A stretch of 64,000 bases of DNA from Trissonchulus latispiculum (Eukaryota; Nematoda; Enoplea; Enoplida; Ironidae), in contig JASAND010030682.1 of NCBI GenBank assembly GCA_030248195.1, forward strand, positions 1 through 64,000. The letters run 5' to 3'. How positions within the stretch are numbered: the stretch's first letter is position 1; each line of letters starts with the position of its first letter. Of the stretch, positions 22,078-34,000 are shown piece by piece. The notes under the pieces were generated by a model. It did not search any database, was not told the DNA's origin, and saw only the letters and a program-made list of their open reading frames with translations. A program made the position numbers and the translations under genes.

Positions 22078-25000
22078 TATAGGTCATATATAGGTGTGCT
22101 CTGTGCTGATCTTGCCGAGAATTGATACAATCAAACATTATATAAAATGAAATGCGATTGATTGTATATGTTTTAGCACAAGGACTGTCGACCACAAATT
22201 GTTTAAACTGCATATATACTTATTGTTGCTTTCTGTTGGTCCTGCTAGCGGTTGTATGCATACAATATTTACGTATCAGGTAGCCCAAAAAGAAATTAAT
22301 CTAGCGCCACCCCTAGTCACCACGCAACCGGTACGGGAAATGTCATATTGACAGCAATGCTTACGTTTGCAGTTCCTAACAGAATAATTACCTATATATT
22401 TCCTCCCGAAAGACGATAAGTTCGCGCGAATAGGGCGGAAGGAGGGAATTCCCTATTCGGCGACAAAGCTGGTTTCTTTCATTTTAGTCGCCGAGTAGAT
22501 TCCCTATTCGGCGCACAAAGCTGGTTTCTTTCATTTTAGTCGCCGAGTAGATTCCCTATTCGGCGCACAAAGCTGGTTTCTGTCATTTTAGTCGCTGAGA
22601 AACGGCATTTTTCCGCTTCAGCAGAATCTCAGTTGTAACCATGCACCGTGTATTTAACATTCAAGTCTTTCCCTATTCTACCAAGTTGGTTGCCCGTCGA
22701 GGGCATTTTCCCCCCTAGTAATAAGTACTAGTAATAGAGTACTAGTAATAAGAGTGGCGTGCACTATACTCTGCACTATATGCGTTATACATCCTCTGCA
22801 CGCTAATGCCCCCCTTCACATTCTATTCCCTGCAGATTAGCACATTTTAAATGGAGGTTAGCTCACTCGCTCTATGTTTATGTGCTAAGGCTCGAACCAT
22901 CAGAGTGTGTCTGCTTCGAAATCAGGCATAGCTAGCATAGCGTGATATACAGAGATATATATTTTACTTCGTTCCCAATTTGAGAGAGTTCAGTCTTTAG
23001 TTTGCAGAGTAAATGTATCTGTTAAACGTTTGAGATAACCCAATTTAGTTGTCAAAAATGCAAATGATGGCAAAACTTCTGTTTGACAATAATTCCACTT
23101 CTGGTGTAGAAGGGAAGCTCTGAGATGCAGGGCGGTTTCTTTATACAACTGAATTCAGCGAATCTTACCTGGAAAGTATCTTTAGTTTTTAGGGTCCATA
23201 GATTACAGTATTTTAAGTTTTTGTTCCTTATGTAGAACCAAACGATCCTCTCAAAATCGCGGGAATTCCTCCCAGTGGACGTTGATCAAATACGGTGAAA
23301 CTGTTCCATTTTCCTTCAGCGCATCCTCCAACAGAAGCAGAGTTCAAGTTAGTACAATTATGAAAAAAACAAATTTCATTGATGTCCACTGCTCTATAAT
23401 CCAGTTTAGATATTGCAGGATGATAGCCTATATCTTTTTGCTTTGCTATAGTTTTGCACCTATTCATTTATCTTCCCATCCTATTAAGTTTTTCATTTTG
23501 ATCATTTTATCTAATTTGTCAAAGTGAGTTAGCGAGTTATTAGCGTTCTGAGTTTGTTCAGCTCTGCGTAAACCTATAGTCATTTCTTTTTTTCTTTTTT
23601 TAGGTGGGCACAGCTCGCGGTCTTTCCCATCAGATTTCTCTGCGAGTTCCTGGCTATCATGATTCCAGTCTGTTGGCTGTTGATCGAGTTGGAACCTTTT
23701 TCAAGCTTCTGCGGAAGTCTAGCTCACAGAAACAATCTAGTCTAGTAAGTACCCAGGGACTCTTCATTTCAGATACTGTAGGGCACTTTCCGGCCTGTTT
23801 ATAAAGGCACAGTTCTATTATGTTACTGTGTTGACGTACCTTTACGCAGTCCAAGTTTTCGTTATAATTTTTACTTTGCTCCGAACCTGACCTTTGTAGA
23901 GGAGCGGGCTGAAGAAAACGAGCCGAAAAATGGCTGACGAAAAATACGAAAAATTTTGACTGAAGTCTTTTTTGGGTAAGGTGGGAATCCTCTGATTTTA
24001 ACCCGTTTATTCATTGCTCATGTTTTGTTGTTTGCAATTCCCCTATAATTTCTTCGGCATAATTCCCCCACCCCTAAATCCTTCCTTCTCATATTGCTGG
24101 TTGCTTTTCTGTTGTCTGTTTTTTATTTAATAAAGCAAATGTTCTACTGATTTACAGTCTTCCCATTCGGTACCAAGCCTGGCCCGACTAGTCATCACTG
24201 TATCCATGGACTCGCATCTGCGAAAGATCGTCACAGTTCGTTCGGGTGTTATGATAGTCAACAGTCTTCCGGATACTCTGGAACTGAAATTGGAAAATAC
24301 GGCTACTGTTGTGGGTGGTAAGTAGTGCTGTTGCAGTAATAGCATAGTACGTATTAAAAGTACATACCCTGGTTGGTTATCCTTACTACGAACTGGACGC
24401 GGAACCGCTACCAAACTGCATAGTTTTACAGTAAGATTACATACTACAGGGGATTGCTGTCGAAAACTTACACGTAAATTTATTACACGTTTATTGTTAT
24501 TAGCAATCCTTACCACATACGTTGTAAATATTGGTTATGCTTGTTTAGTTTAGTTACTTAATGGTATCTGGTCGTTCATTGTCTCCTGATGAATCCAACC
24601 CAATTAGGAAAAACTCCCTTAATTACATGCTACAGGGGATGAGTCAGAGTAGCTTCGCTAGATTAATAGATTAATTTCTTGGATTTTAAACTCAAAAATG
24701 TATGTATATAGTTGTCATTGACCTGGAGTTAATTCGAATTTAAAATGAAAGTTTGCTTTCTTTTCATATAAATTCCAACATTTGAATGTTGCAAAGTAAA
24801 ATAGTAATTTCTGTATACTTCTTGTTTCAGATGTATCCATCTTTGTGCTGGAGCCTAAATCAGTTAAACCACTCCCTCTGCCCTATGTCTATTCCAAAAT
24901 TTTTGCAAAGCCCCGCGGTCATTGGAATGTCAACTATTGCTCAAAGCCTTTGAGTTGGCAGCAATCCGACCTGCCAGTTGGTGGTTCTATAAATAAGATT

Positions 25001-28000
25001 CGAGAATGCACCAGTCTCAAAAGTCCGGCACCCTATCGGTATTGCATATATAATTGTAAATCGTCAAAATGCTCAATTTAATTTAGAAAAATAAAAATGT
25101 TTCCTTCAATTTTGTCCTCGGATGTCGTGGCTGGGGCATTTATTAGAACTTCTTGAAAAAAATGGAAAGTACATACTTTGCAGTGTCGCGTTCATAGCAA
25201 CTCACAGTGTTAGAAGTGACGTTTTCCAAAATGTAAATTTTTACCTTTTTTCTTTGTTTGTTTAGGTTTTGTGTGAATCTCAAACGTGAACAGTATCCTG
25301 AGTATGCCGGGACCAGTGGTACTCTGCCCGGTCATACCCTGACCTTTGTGCCCCCACTCACCCTATGCAACCTACTGCCGGTTGATTTGCATTTCTCGGC
25401 TGCCAATGTTGGTGTTCAGGATTGCGTTGGGCCGGGGCAGAAGCTCTCTGTTTGTGTGGTTAGTTTGCCTCCTTCTTATTTCAAAGTTTCAGGAGGAATC
25501 AGGAAAATTTTAATTATATACATGATTTTTGTCGAATTTTTATAGTTTTTGATTTTTCGATAGTTGGATGTTATATATTGTAACAATCCCTTAGCGATTG
25601 TTTAGGTTAATATCACAGAGCCCGTAAATTTGACCCTGTTTACGGAAGTTTTTCGATGTCAGCGGCCCTTGCGAATTCCTGCCTCGCTGAGCTCTGAACA
25701 ATCGGGAGTTCTTGCCTTTGTCGATGCTCAAAATCGCTTGCTTTATGTCAACTATCGCCTTTTGCCGGTCCAGGGCTCAGCTGTAAAGGTGTGATGATAA
25801 TTAATTAATTAATACGCATACGTAGACTTCCGTAAAGTTAGTTTTACTAACCATTTATGGCATTTAATGGTGTTCACTTGGGTTGGCTCTAAAATCGAAT
25901 AATTACCTATGTACAGTACTAAGTACATAGTATGAATGTTGCCACCATAGAGGAAACTGTATTTAGAATATTGCTTTGTACTTATTGCCATTTAGTGAAA
26001 ACTAAGATAAAAGTTGAAGGGCTGTTGATTAACATTAAAACATGCTGTTAATCAAGGCACCTCCCGTCTGTTATATAGGTTAAAATATAGCTGGAAGTAT
26101 TGATTCCATTAAATATGTATATTTTAGGCTCTGATATCAGTTCCATTTTGGCTGATCAATAAATCAGGGCTGCCCTTGATTGTAAAACAAGAGGTGAATT
26201 AAAAAATTAGTGCGATTTAAAATAATTATAATTATATTATATTAGCAGTTTTTAAATAATAAAATAAAGTTGAATTATTAAAACTTAAAATAATATTGTT
26301 TCTTTCGTTGAGGATAGTATTCGACTTGATTTTGATTTTTTCCTTTATAAAATTTAGGGTTCACAAGAGGAGGCAGCCGGCCAGTTTGTGGAACACGAAT
26401 CTGCCAAAAGTCTGGTACCTCTTCTCTTTTCTTTTGCAGATGATGATGCTCCCAGACAGTAAGTTTTACTGTCATAATCAGTTGCGGGTTGGCATATTAC
26501 ACTCTAAACTTACACTTTCATTGGAATAATCAATGTTTTTACTGGTTTAAAACTTTTACAGATATTTTTGTTTTGTTTCGCTAAAACAAAATGATTTAAT
26601 CTTTACTATCACACTTTTTCAAAACTTATATAAGCCTTATAGAGCGTTAAAAGTTCAATAGAAACTGATAATTTTTTGGTGATCTAGAACCATCCTATTT
26701 CTTGATTGCAATCCATTTTGACTTTGTGTTAAAAGTTTTTGCTCCTTGCCTTAGCGTACTGGTCAGTACGGATTTGCTTTTTGTTGTAAGCTCACCGCAT
26801 AATATTAACTATTGTGATTCCTCATTTGCAGATGTTTAATTCGTTTGGGTCGAAAACTGTGGCCAACCTGTTCCATGAAATGGTGCAAACGATTTGTCCT
26901 GGAGCCTGGAGTGACGGAACGCCAGCTCTACGCTGAACCTATAAATTACAGTGAACCTCCACAGTATGTTATACAAAACTTACGTAATGCTCCTTCAATT
27001 ACATACCTGCTTATCATCTTCGAAATATTAACTTTGAATTTAATTTTAATAAAAGATTTCGAGACCTTGAAGGTTTGAAAACTTTTCTTTCTGCCCTTGA
27101 AATTGTGCAATGCCTACTTTTTCAGAGTGTACAACATCGGAATTCAAGTGCAACCTGGTTTGGGTGTCTACAAAGGAACGATGTCTGTCATATTGACACC
27201 TTCCTTTCAGATAGAAAATCGTTGTCATTATCGACTGTTTTTGGCACAGTTGTGTGATGTTGAGGTAAAACAACCTGTAAACATTTAACGTAATATAATA
27301 ATCATTAAAATGTCATGAAAAAATTGTGAAAAATTTATTATAAATTTTATTAAATTTCAATCATTTTTATTTTAAACTGTACGTATGTGTTTCTCTCTTT
27401 GTTGTAGACCTACAGTGAGAGCATGCAAGAGCTCCAGCGTCACTGCTACAGCGTCTCGCCCAGCTGCAGTATGGCCTGGCATTGGCCGCGCCAGGATCGG
27501 GATCTCCTGTTGGCCGTTCGTCGAGACGATGTCTTCCATTGGTCTCAGGGATTTCGCATCGATCGACTCAGTGCCTTTCATTTGAATCTCAGGTAGGTCT
27601 CTGCTCCCTTTACACAGTTTCAAGCTCAGCAGTTAACATTTTTGTACTGGATTTATGTTGATTGTGTTTTTGTATTTAGTAAAATAATAAGTTTTTCTTT
27701 TACATACGAACATATATACATACTTTAGATTAGATATACATATTCGTAACTGTGACCAATCCTATTCACAAGCCTGAAATGATAAAGCCGGTTTTGTTTA
27801 AATCTTTGACTTTGCTGTGGCGGTATTGTGTATGAGCTTGCAGGATGATGATGGAGTCTTAAAAATTTATTCACCTTTACAGCAATTTTGATTTCTTGGA
27901 AGTAAAATTTTATCTATTCAGCTTTTACAATTCCATTTTCAGTTTTAGCCTTTTGTGTGTTGTTTTAGGAGCGCTGATGGTGTGCCCAATTTTGTACACG

Positions 28001-31000
28001 TTGAAGTGATTCAAGTCGGTGCCTTGAAATATGTTGTGTTCACTGATTCTGATAGGCTACCTCCACCTGTTAGAATTTGCAATCAAAGCGAGGCACGTAA
28101 TCTAATGCTATCTTGAATGTTGTAATTTTTGTATGTATGCCATTCATATTATTTGCCATTGGTGAAGTGAAAGTTAGGAAACAATTTGTGGCACTATTGC
28201 TCAACATTTAAATTTATTTTTTCAGGTTCCACTGCTGTATCAGCAACGTGGCCTCACACAGCGACACCTTAGGGCTGTCCTGCGGCCAAAGGAAAGGGGT
28301 AATTGCATTTGATATTAATTTTTCTCTCAGACAAATTGGAAGCGAATCTAAACAGTTAAATATTATATATTAACACTTATCGATATTGAATGTGGAGTAT
28401 CTAAACTTTTGTTTTTTCAGTTGACTATGCTTGGGATGATCCTCGTAAGCCGCCGGAGCTTGAGCTGACCGTTTTAGGCAGTCAGCCTAATTCCTATGAT
28501 GTATCCACCCTGGGACCAAAGGAGCCGCTAGTCTATGAAAACTATTTCTTCATTGCTTTTCCTGCTTCAAATAGAATGTAAGCTTTATGTTATGCTTTTG
28601 CCTTGTGTCGGTAGGTCTGTCTCTATTGCAAATGAATAAAATATTTTTGTGGCTAAATATTTTTATTCTTAGTTTTTTATATTCTAATGTGTCTATTTCG
28701 TTATTATCGGTAGTATGTCAGTAAATTGATATTGTAGTTTGCGTGCTGTCTTCCTCGGGCACTACTCACTGCATATTTTATGAATGATGCCTTTGCTTTT
28801 TGTTGATTATGCAAATTGCATGCCTTAGAGTTTGCCAGTATACAATGTTCAATTGTTTCATTTTTAGAGGCACGGAACTGACGGAGCTGGTTTTGGACGT
28901 CCTGCCAAAGGGAAAGGTTGTACTGTCTGAGCGGGTACGTAAAGAAAATTATAAACTTGATTGTTTCAGTTAATTAAAATTTTCAACTAATTAATAATTA
29001 TAATCATAATAAAATTTTAAAGTCTGCTACAGTAAACTATTTCCTCAATTTTTCGCAAGAATGATTGTTTGAAACATTTGGATGTTTTTCGTCTTATTTA
29101 AGCTGAAAACGTTTTGGCTAATTATTTATTAGTACTGAATTTGTTTCTAGACGTTGACAAAGGCGACACAGCTATGGCGTATGGGCCCGCAAGGATTTCT
29201 TGAGAACGTTGGTCTGTCCAAACGTGATGCCACGTTTGTGTTGGACATTCTGGGAGTTCCAGATCCCAGAGAGTATATTGCTCTGATGGTTCGACAGATC
29301 GACCCCCGACGAACCTATACTCAGAAATGGCACTTTCAGGTTTGTCCTGACTGGAAATTTTGCTCTGTGTCAGAAGATTTTGTGTTAATCTCAGTGGTAT
29401 CCTTTCACGTTCGCGAAACTTTTGGTGGTAATTGTCAACTGAAGAAAAACAATTTGGCAGTATGTCAAAATGTGGGCCACATAAAATGGACCTCTCATGG
29501 TTTTTTTATTGCAGAGGCAGGGCTAGAAGCTTTCTTTATTTTTTAGAATGATCGGCTGGTTTGTGAAATGAAAAATGTCTATGTGCAGCCCTTGAATGGA
29601 AATCTTCAGGAAGGGGCCAGCGTGGTTCTTGGCCCTACCAGGCCCGGGCCGGCCATAGTAACCTCCAATCAACTGCCCTGCCCGCCAGAACAGTGGGTGG
29701 AAAGGAGGCGGGCCCGCCCTGGTAGCGGAGTTCTATCGGTTAAAGTCAGCAACCAGGGTCCTGTTCGTGTCATTACCATTCAGGATCAGCAGGAAGTAAT
29801 GAGTTTCATCACTGTTGTCTCGTTGCCGTAGCTTTTTTGCATTTAAATTCGGTAAAATTGCTGTGGATTTTGAGATGAGCGAATTATATATTTGGTTTGT
29901 TTTCGCGAAAAATTATTGGATTAACTGTACTTACGTTGTCATTTTCTTTTTAAGTTGTTGTTGTTGTTGTTGATGCTTCCAGCCACCTGAATACAGATTC
30001 AATCGGCCCGGACACCTCCAGGACGGAGGCGGCCGCACTCTCTGAGAAAGGCAAGGACCTCCCGAGGCTTTTCCCAGAGGACCACAAGGCTAGGGTTAGG
30101 ACCCAGATGGGACAGGCGTGGGCGGTCTGACTGTGGGCAGTATAGTAGGGCGTGCGACAGTATTTTAAGTTGTTCAGAAGTTTCAATGAATCAGTAGAGC
30201 GTGAAGAATATTTTGCCTGTTCCACGTTAGTTTCGTTGTTTTGCAGGCTTCAAAAATAGAAATGGCGTTGTCGGATAAGCCTCTGGGAAGCTTCGATGTA
30301 AGATTTATATAAATGATTTTAACACTTATTAAGTCATTGTTTGCTATGCTACTTTCAGGAGCAAAGCAGCAGAGCTGTATTTTATTTTTCAGTGACCTCT
30401 TTTCCGCATTCGTACAAGTTTTTCATTAACTACAATAGCTTAACTCTTTCTTTTCTTGAAAATCACATTAGTAATTGTCGTCACTCCATTGAACTCCTTG
30501 GAATGCCCCTGTGTAAAATCGGGATTGCTTACAAAATTATTTCTTTCAACTATAATTCTTTTTATTATTTCCTTTGTTGCAGTTGGATTTGTCTCTAACA
30601 CTGAGCGGAGGTTTAGGCATATCCTTCATTTCAACGCTGCCTGAAGAGCTGCTGTATTTGAGATTTGCTGGAACATTGATAGCCTACAGTTTCCGGGACA
30701 AAATCAATTCATTCAGTGCTCGAATTCTTCAGATACAGGTTGATAATAGAAAGTCGAATGCTGAAGTTAACTTAACATTAGTGTTTTATTAGTTATTTCT
30801 TATTTATTATTAATATTAATTGTTTGCTTAAATTAAATTTCAATTTTATTGGTATAGGCTGACAATCAGCAGTTCAGTTCAGAAACTTGGCAGTGTCTCT
30901 ATGTGAAGCCAAAGGAATCTGAAGACAGCATGATAGAGCCGGCCTTGGAAATTGTGCTGAAATGGAGTACCGAAATTGGCTATGATACGTATCATGTAAA

Positions 31001-34000
31001 CTTAAAACTTATAAAGTGCAACGCGGCTATATACGTTTGCTACTTTTTCTTAACTTTTTCTTAAAGTTGGAGTGAAATTTAGTCGACACCATACATGTGC
31101 TGGGGAGGGGTCAGCCCTTCAAAGACCTGGAGCTCACCCTTCCCCCAGAGGGGTCGATCATCCCCCGCAGAATTCGGATTCCGGTTTTTATCCAGTTTTG
31201 CTGGTTCAGCCCCCCCAATTTCACCCCAATTTCCCGCCTGCACATGTCTGGTCGACACATCAAAATTTTCATTCAAATAGATAAACATAAATGTTCTAAT
31301 ATTATTCCGAACTTAAAACAGATTTTCTTAACGATTCTGAAAATAAACTGTGCATGGAGGAGAGGTGTGTTTATTTATTTTCCAGCAAATGTTATTTTAT
31401 GGATTTATGGCCGTTTAATTTTTCAGATAGTGAAGATTGAAGTGGGAAAAGTGGTGCTGCAGGTTCATGAAATTTTGCTGTGGAAATTGTTGAAACTGTG
31501 GCAGCGAGACAAGGCCACTGTGGCAGAAATGGATAAAATTGAAACGCTTCCGGAAAGGTATGTATACACACTTACTTGGGTATCTGTCATTCTCATGATG
31601 CGGTTAAGATATCTTCGTTTTAGTAGAGGTTTTTAACCGACAGAAAACTCCTAGAAAAGTCCCAGAAAATAGCCTATTTTTGACCGGCAAAGAAGAAGTA
31701 TTATAATGCAGATATGTAAAAATGTGTTGGCAATGTAATGCGATTTGTCTTTATGTTTCCCTGCTGCTTCTACGTTTATCTGCATAAATATGAGCCGGTA
31801 ATTATCTCCTGTTTTTGCTGGCCTGTTTACGCTTTAAAGCCCGCAATAACCTTCTTGAAACTAAGACGGATTGTACAATCAAAGAGTAATACTAAAGATT
31901 AGCAACTTCTTAGTGATTCCTTATTGATACCGTACACGGAATTTCTACGTTTAGACTAAACTTTTGCCCTCAATGGCTAAGCAGTGCAGACTGTTTTTCA
32001 TAAGACAATAAGCTGTTTGCTAAAGCTCTTTTATCTGAAGTCTTACTTGTTTTAGACCCAGTCTAGTGGAGAATCGCCGCTGCTATCTTGGCTCCATGCG
32101 ACTGGCTGTTCGAAAACTGTATCTCAGCATGATAACGTCCCCAGTTCTCCCGGCAGATCTGAAAGCCTACAAGCATGCCTACAACCTGCCCCTGGTCCGC
32201 TTTGAGAATGCCCCGGTGGAAGTGGCCCCGCTCCTCTATGCGCATTACTTTGGACCGTTTCAGCTGCTAATGGACGGTGTTACTGTTCATTTTACAAGTG
32301 AGCATTTGGACTATCTGTAAGCGCATGCCTATTGCAATAATCTGAACTTAGATCTTATGCTTTGATTAATGAATTCTCATTAACCAGGGTCTACACTAGG
32401 TTTAGTACAAACGAGCAAACACATAGTGGCAGAAGCAGGATATATTTGTAATATATGTGATATATTTGATATATATATATAAAAGACGGGATATATTTGT
32501 GATTCATTTGTTTATGAGAATAGTATAGATGCCGGAGTTGCATACTCGCATGGAAAGAATTAGTCGCTTCGATAGCTAACACGTCTGTGTATGAACGTAT
32601 GTATTACGTAAATTCTTAGTATACGCTATTAATGCCTTGTATCTTTCGTAGATCCGCCTGCCAGCCCGCGTTGACTTCATTTTATTGATGTAGGATACAC
32701 TGTTAGAATTATTCTGCTGCTCTACCGGCCAATGCTTTGAAGACTTTCACTTTCATTTTCTTTCAGATCAGCTGAAAAGTCAAGCGTACAAGATCCTTGG
32801 AACTGTAGACTTTCTGGGGAATCCTTTGGGCCTGTTCAATGATGTTGCTGGTGGATTTACTGAACTGCTGACAGAGGGCAGTGTGGGCGGTTTTGTGGCC
32901 GGCTTAGCGCATGGAGTTACCAACACCGCTGCTAAGGTTTGTCAGAGTAGCAGTGTTGTACTTGTGTATTGTAAGCTTGGCTCATCCTTCTGCCTGCTGG
33001 CGGTTGACGCCCTTCGAGGCAAAATCGGCTTTAAATTTGACTGCGGCAAACAGCTTGTGCTTGTGTCATAAGCTCGCAACCTACACAACTTATGGGCACT
33101 GTGTTTTCGACCTTTCATACATAGAGCTAGTGAGAGTACCCTTGATTCCTACTAGGTAAGATTTTGCGGGGGTGGTCGCTAGGGCTCAGTTACTTGGGGA
33201 CAGCTGTAGCATGCGGAACATATACTGTCAGGCGTATTCATTGATTTTGTGGATCCGTTGCCTGATTTATGATTGGCTTTAATATTTTTTCGAATCTGAT
33301 TTATAGTTCACTCATTCGCTGTCTGAGGGCGTGGGTCGCATTGCCAGAGATGAGCGTCACCAAGAATTGCGGGAGAGCCTTCGCACGGGAGGCCAGTCGG
33401 GTACAGCTTTAGGTTAGTGAAAACCATTGTACATATACTTTTGTTTGGCGAACCAACTAAGGGAAGGGTAAAACTGCTTAGAAGAATTTTTAATATAGTA
33501 TTCTCAAGGCAGAAGGAGAAGATTAAAATTTTATTTTTTAGAAACATTTGGGAGCTATTTGTGGCATCAGCCAGTATAATCCTTATTTTTGCGTAACCCA
33601 CTTTTTAATTATATGTACCTTAGTTTTGGCATATGACTTTGACGCTAGGACAGGCTTAAATTTTGTTAAAATTTTAGGTCATCTTGTGGGAGGTGTAAAG
33701 GGACTTGGGATTGGCATTTATGGTGGAACAACGGCCCTAGTCCAGCAGACTTATGATGGCGCCTCTAAGCGGGGAGTGTCGGTAAGTTCTAGTTAGAGGA
33801 ATGTTGTATATCAACTTGATAAAATTTTTGCTTTTGTTGTTGTGTTAACTTGTGCTACTATCTTTAGTACCTTTAATATATACTGCAAAAATTGCGTATT
33901 GTGGCAAAATATCAATATTTTAAAGTTTATTCACATTTGGATTCGAAAGCGGTTAACTTTTCTTCCGCGCTACTTTATGTTTGTATTAATTTCGATCGAC

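Noticed and set aside
31097..31636. 179-codon open frame
   Set aside because: It merges MITE sequence, intron and the real VPS13 exon 31427-31557. Only the last part is coding.
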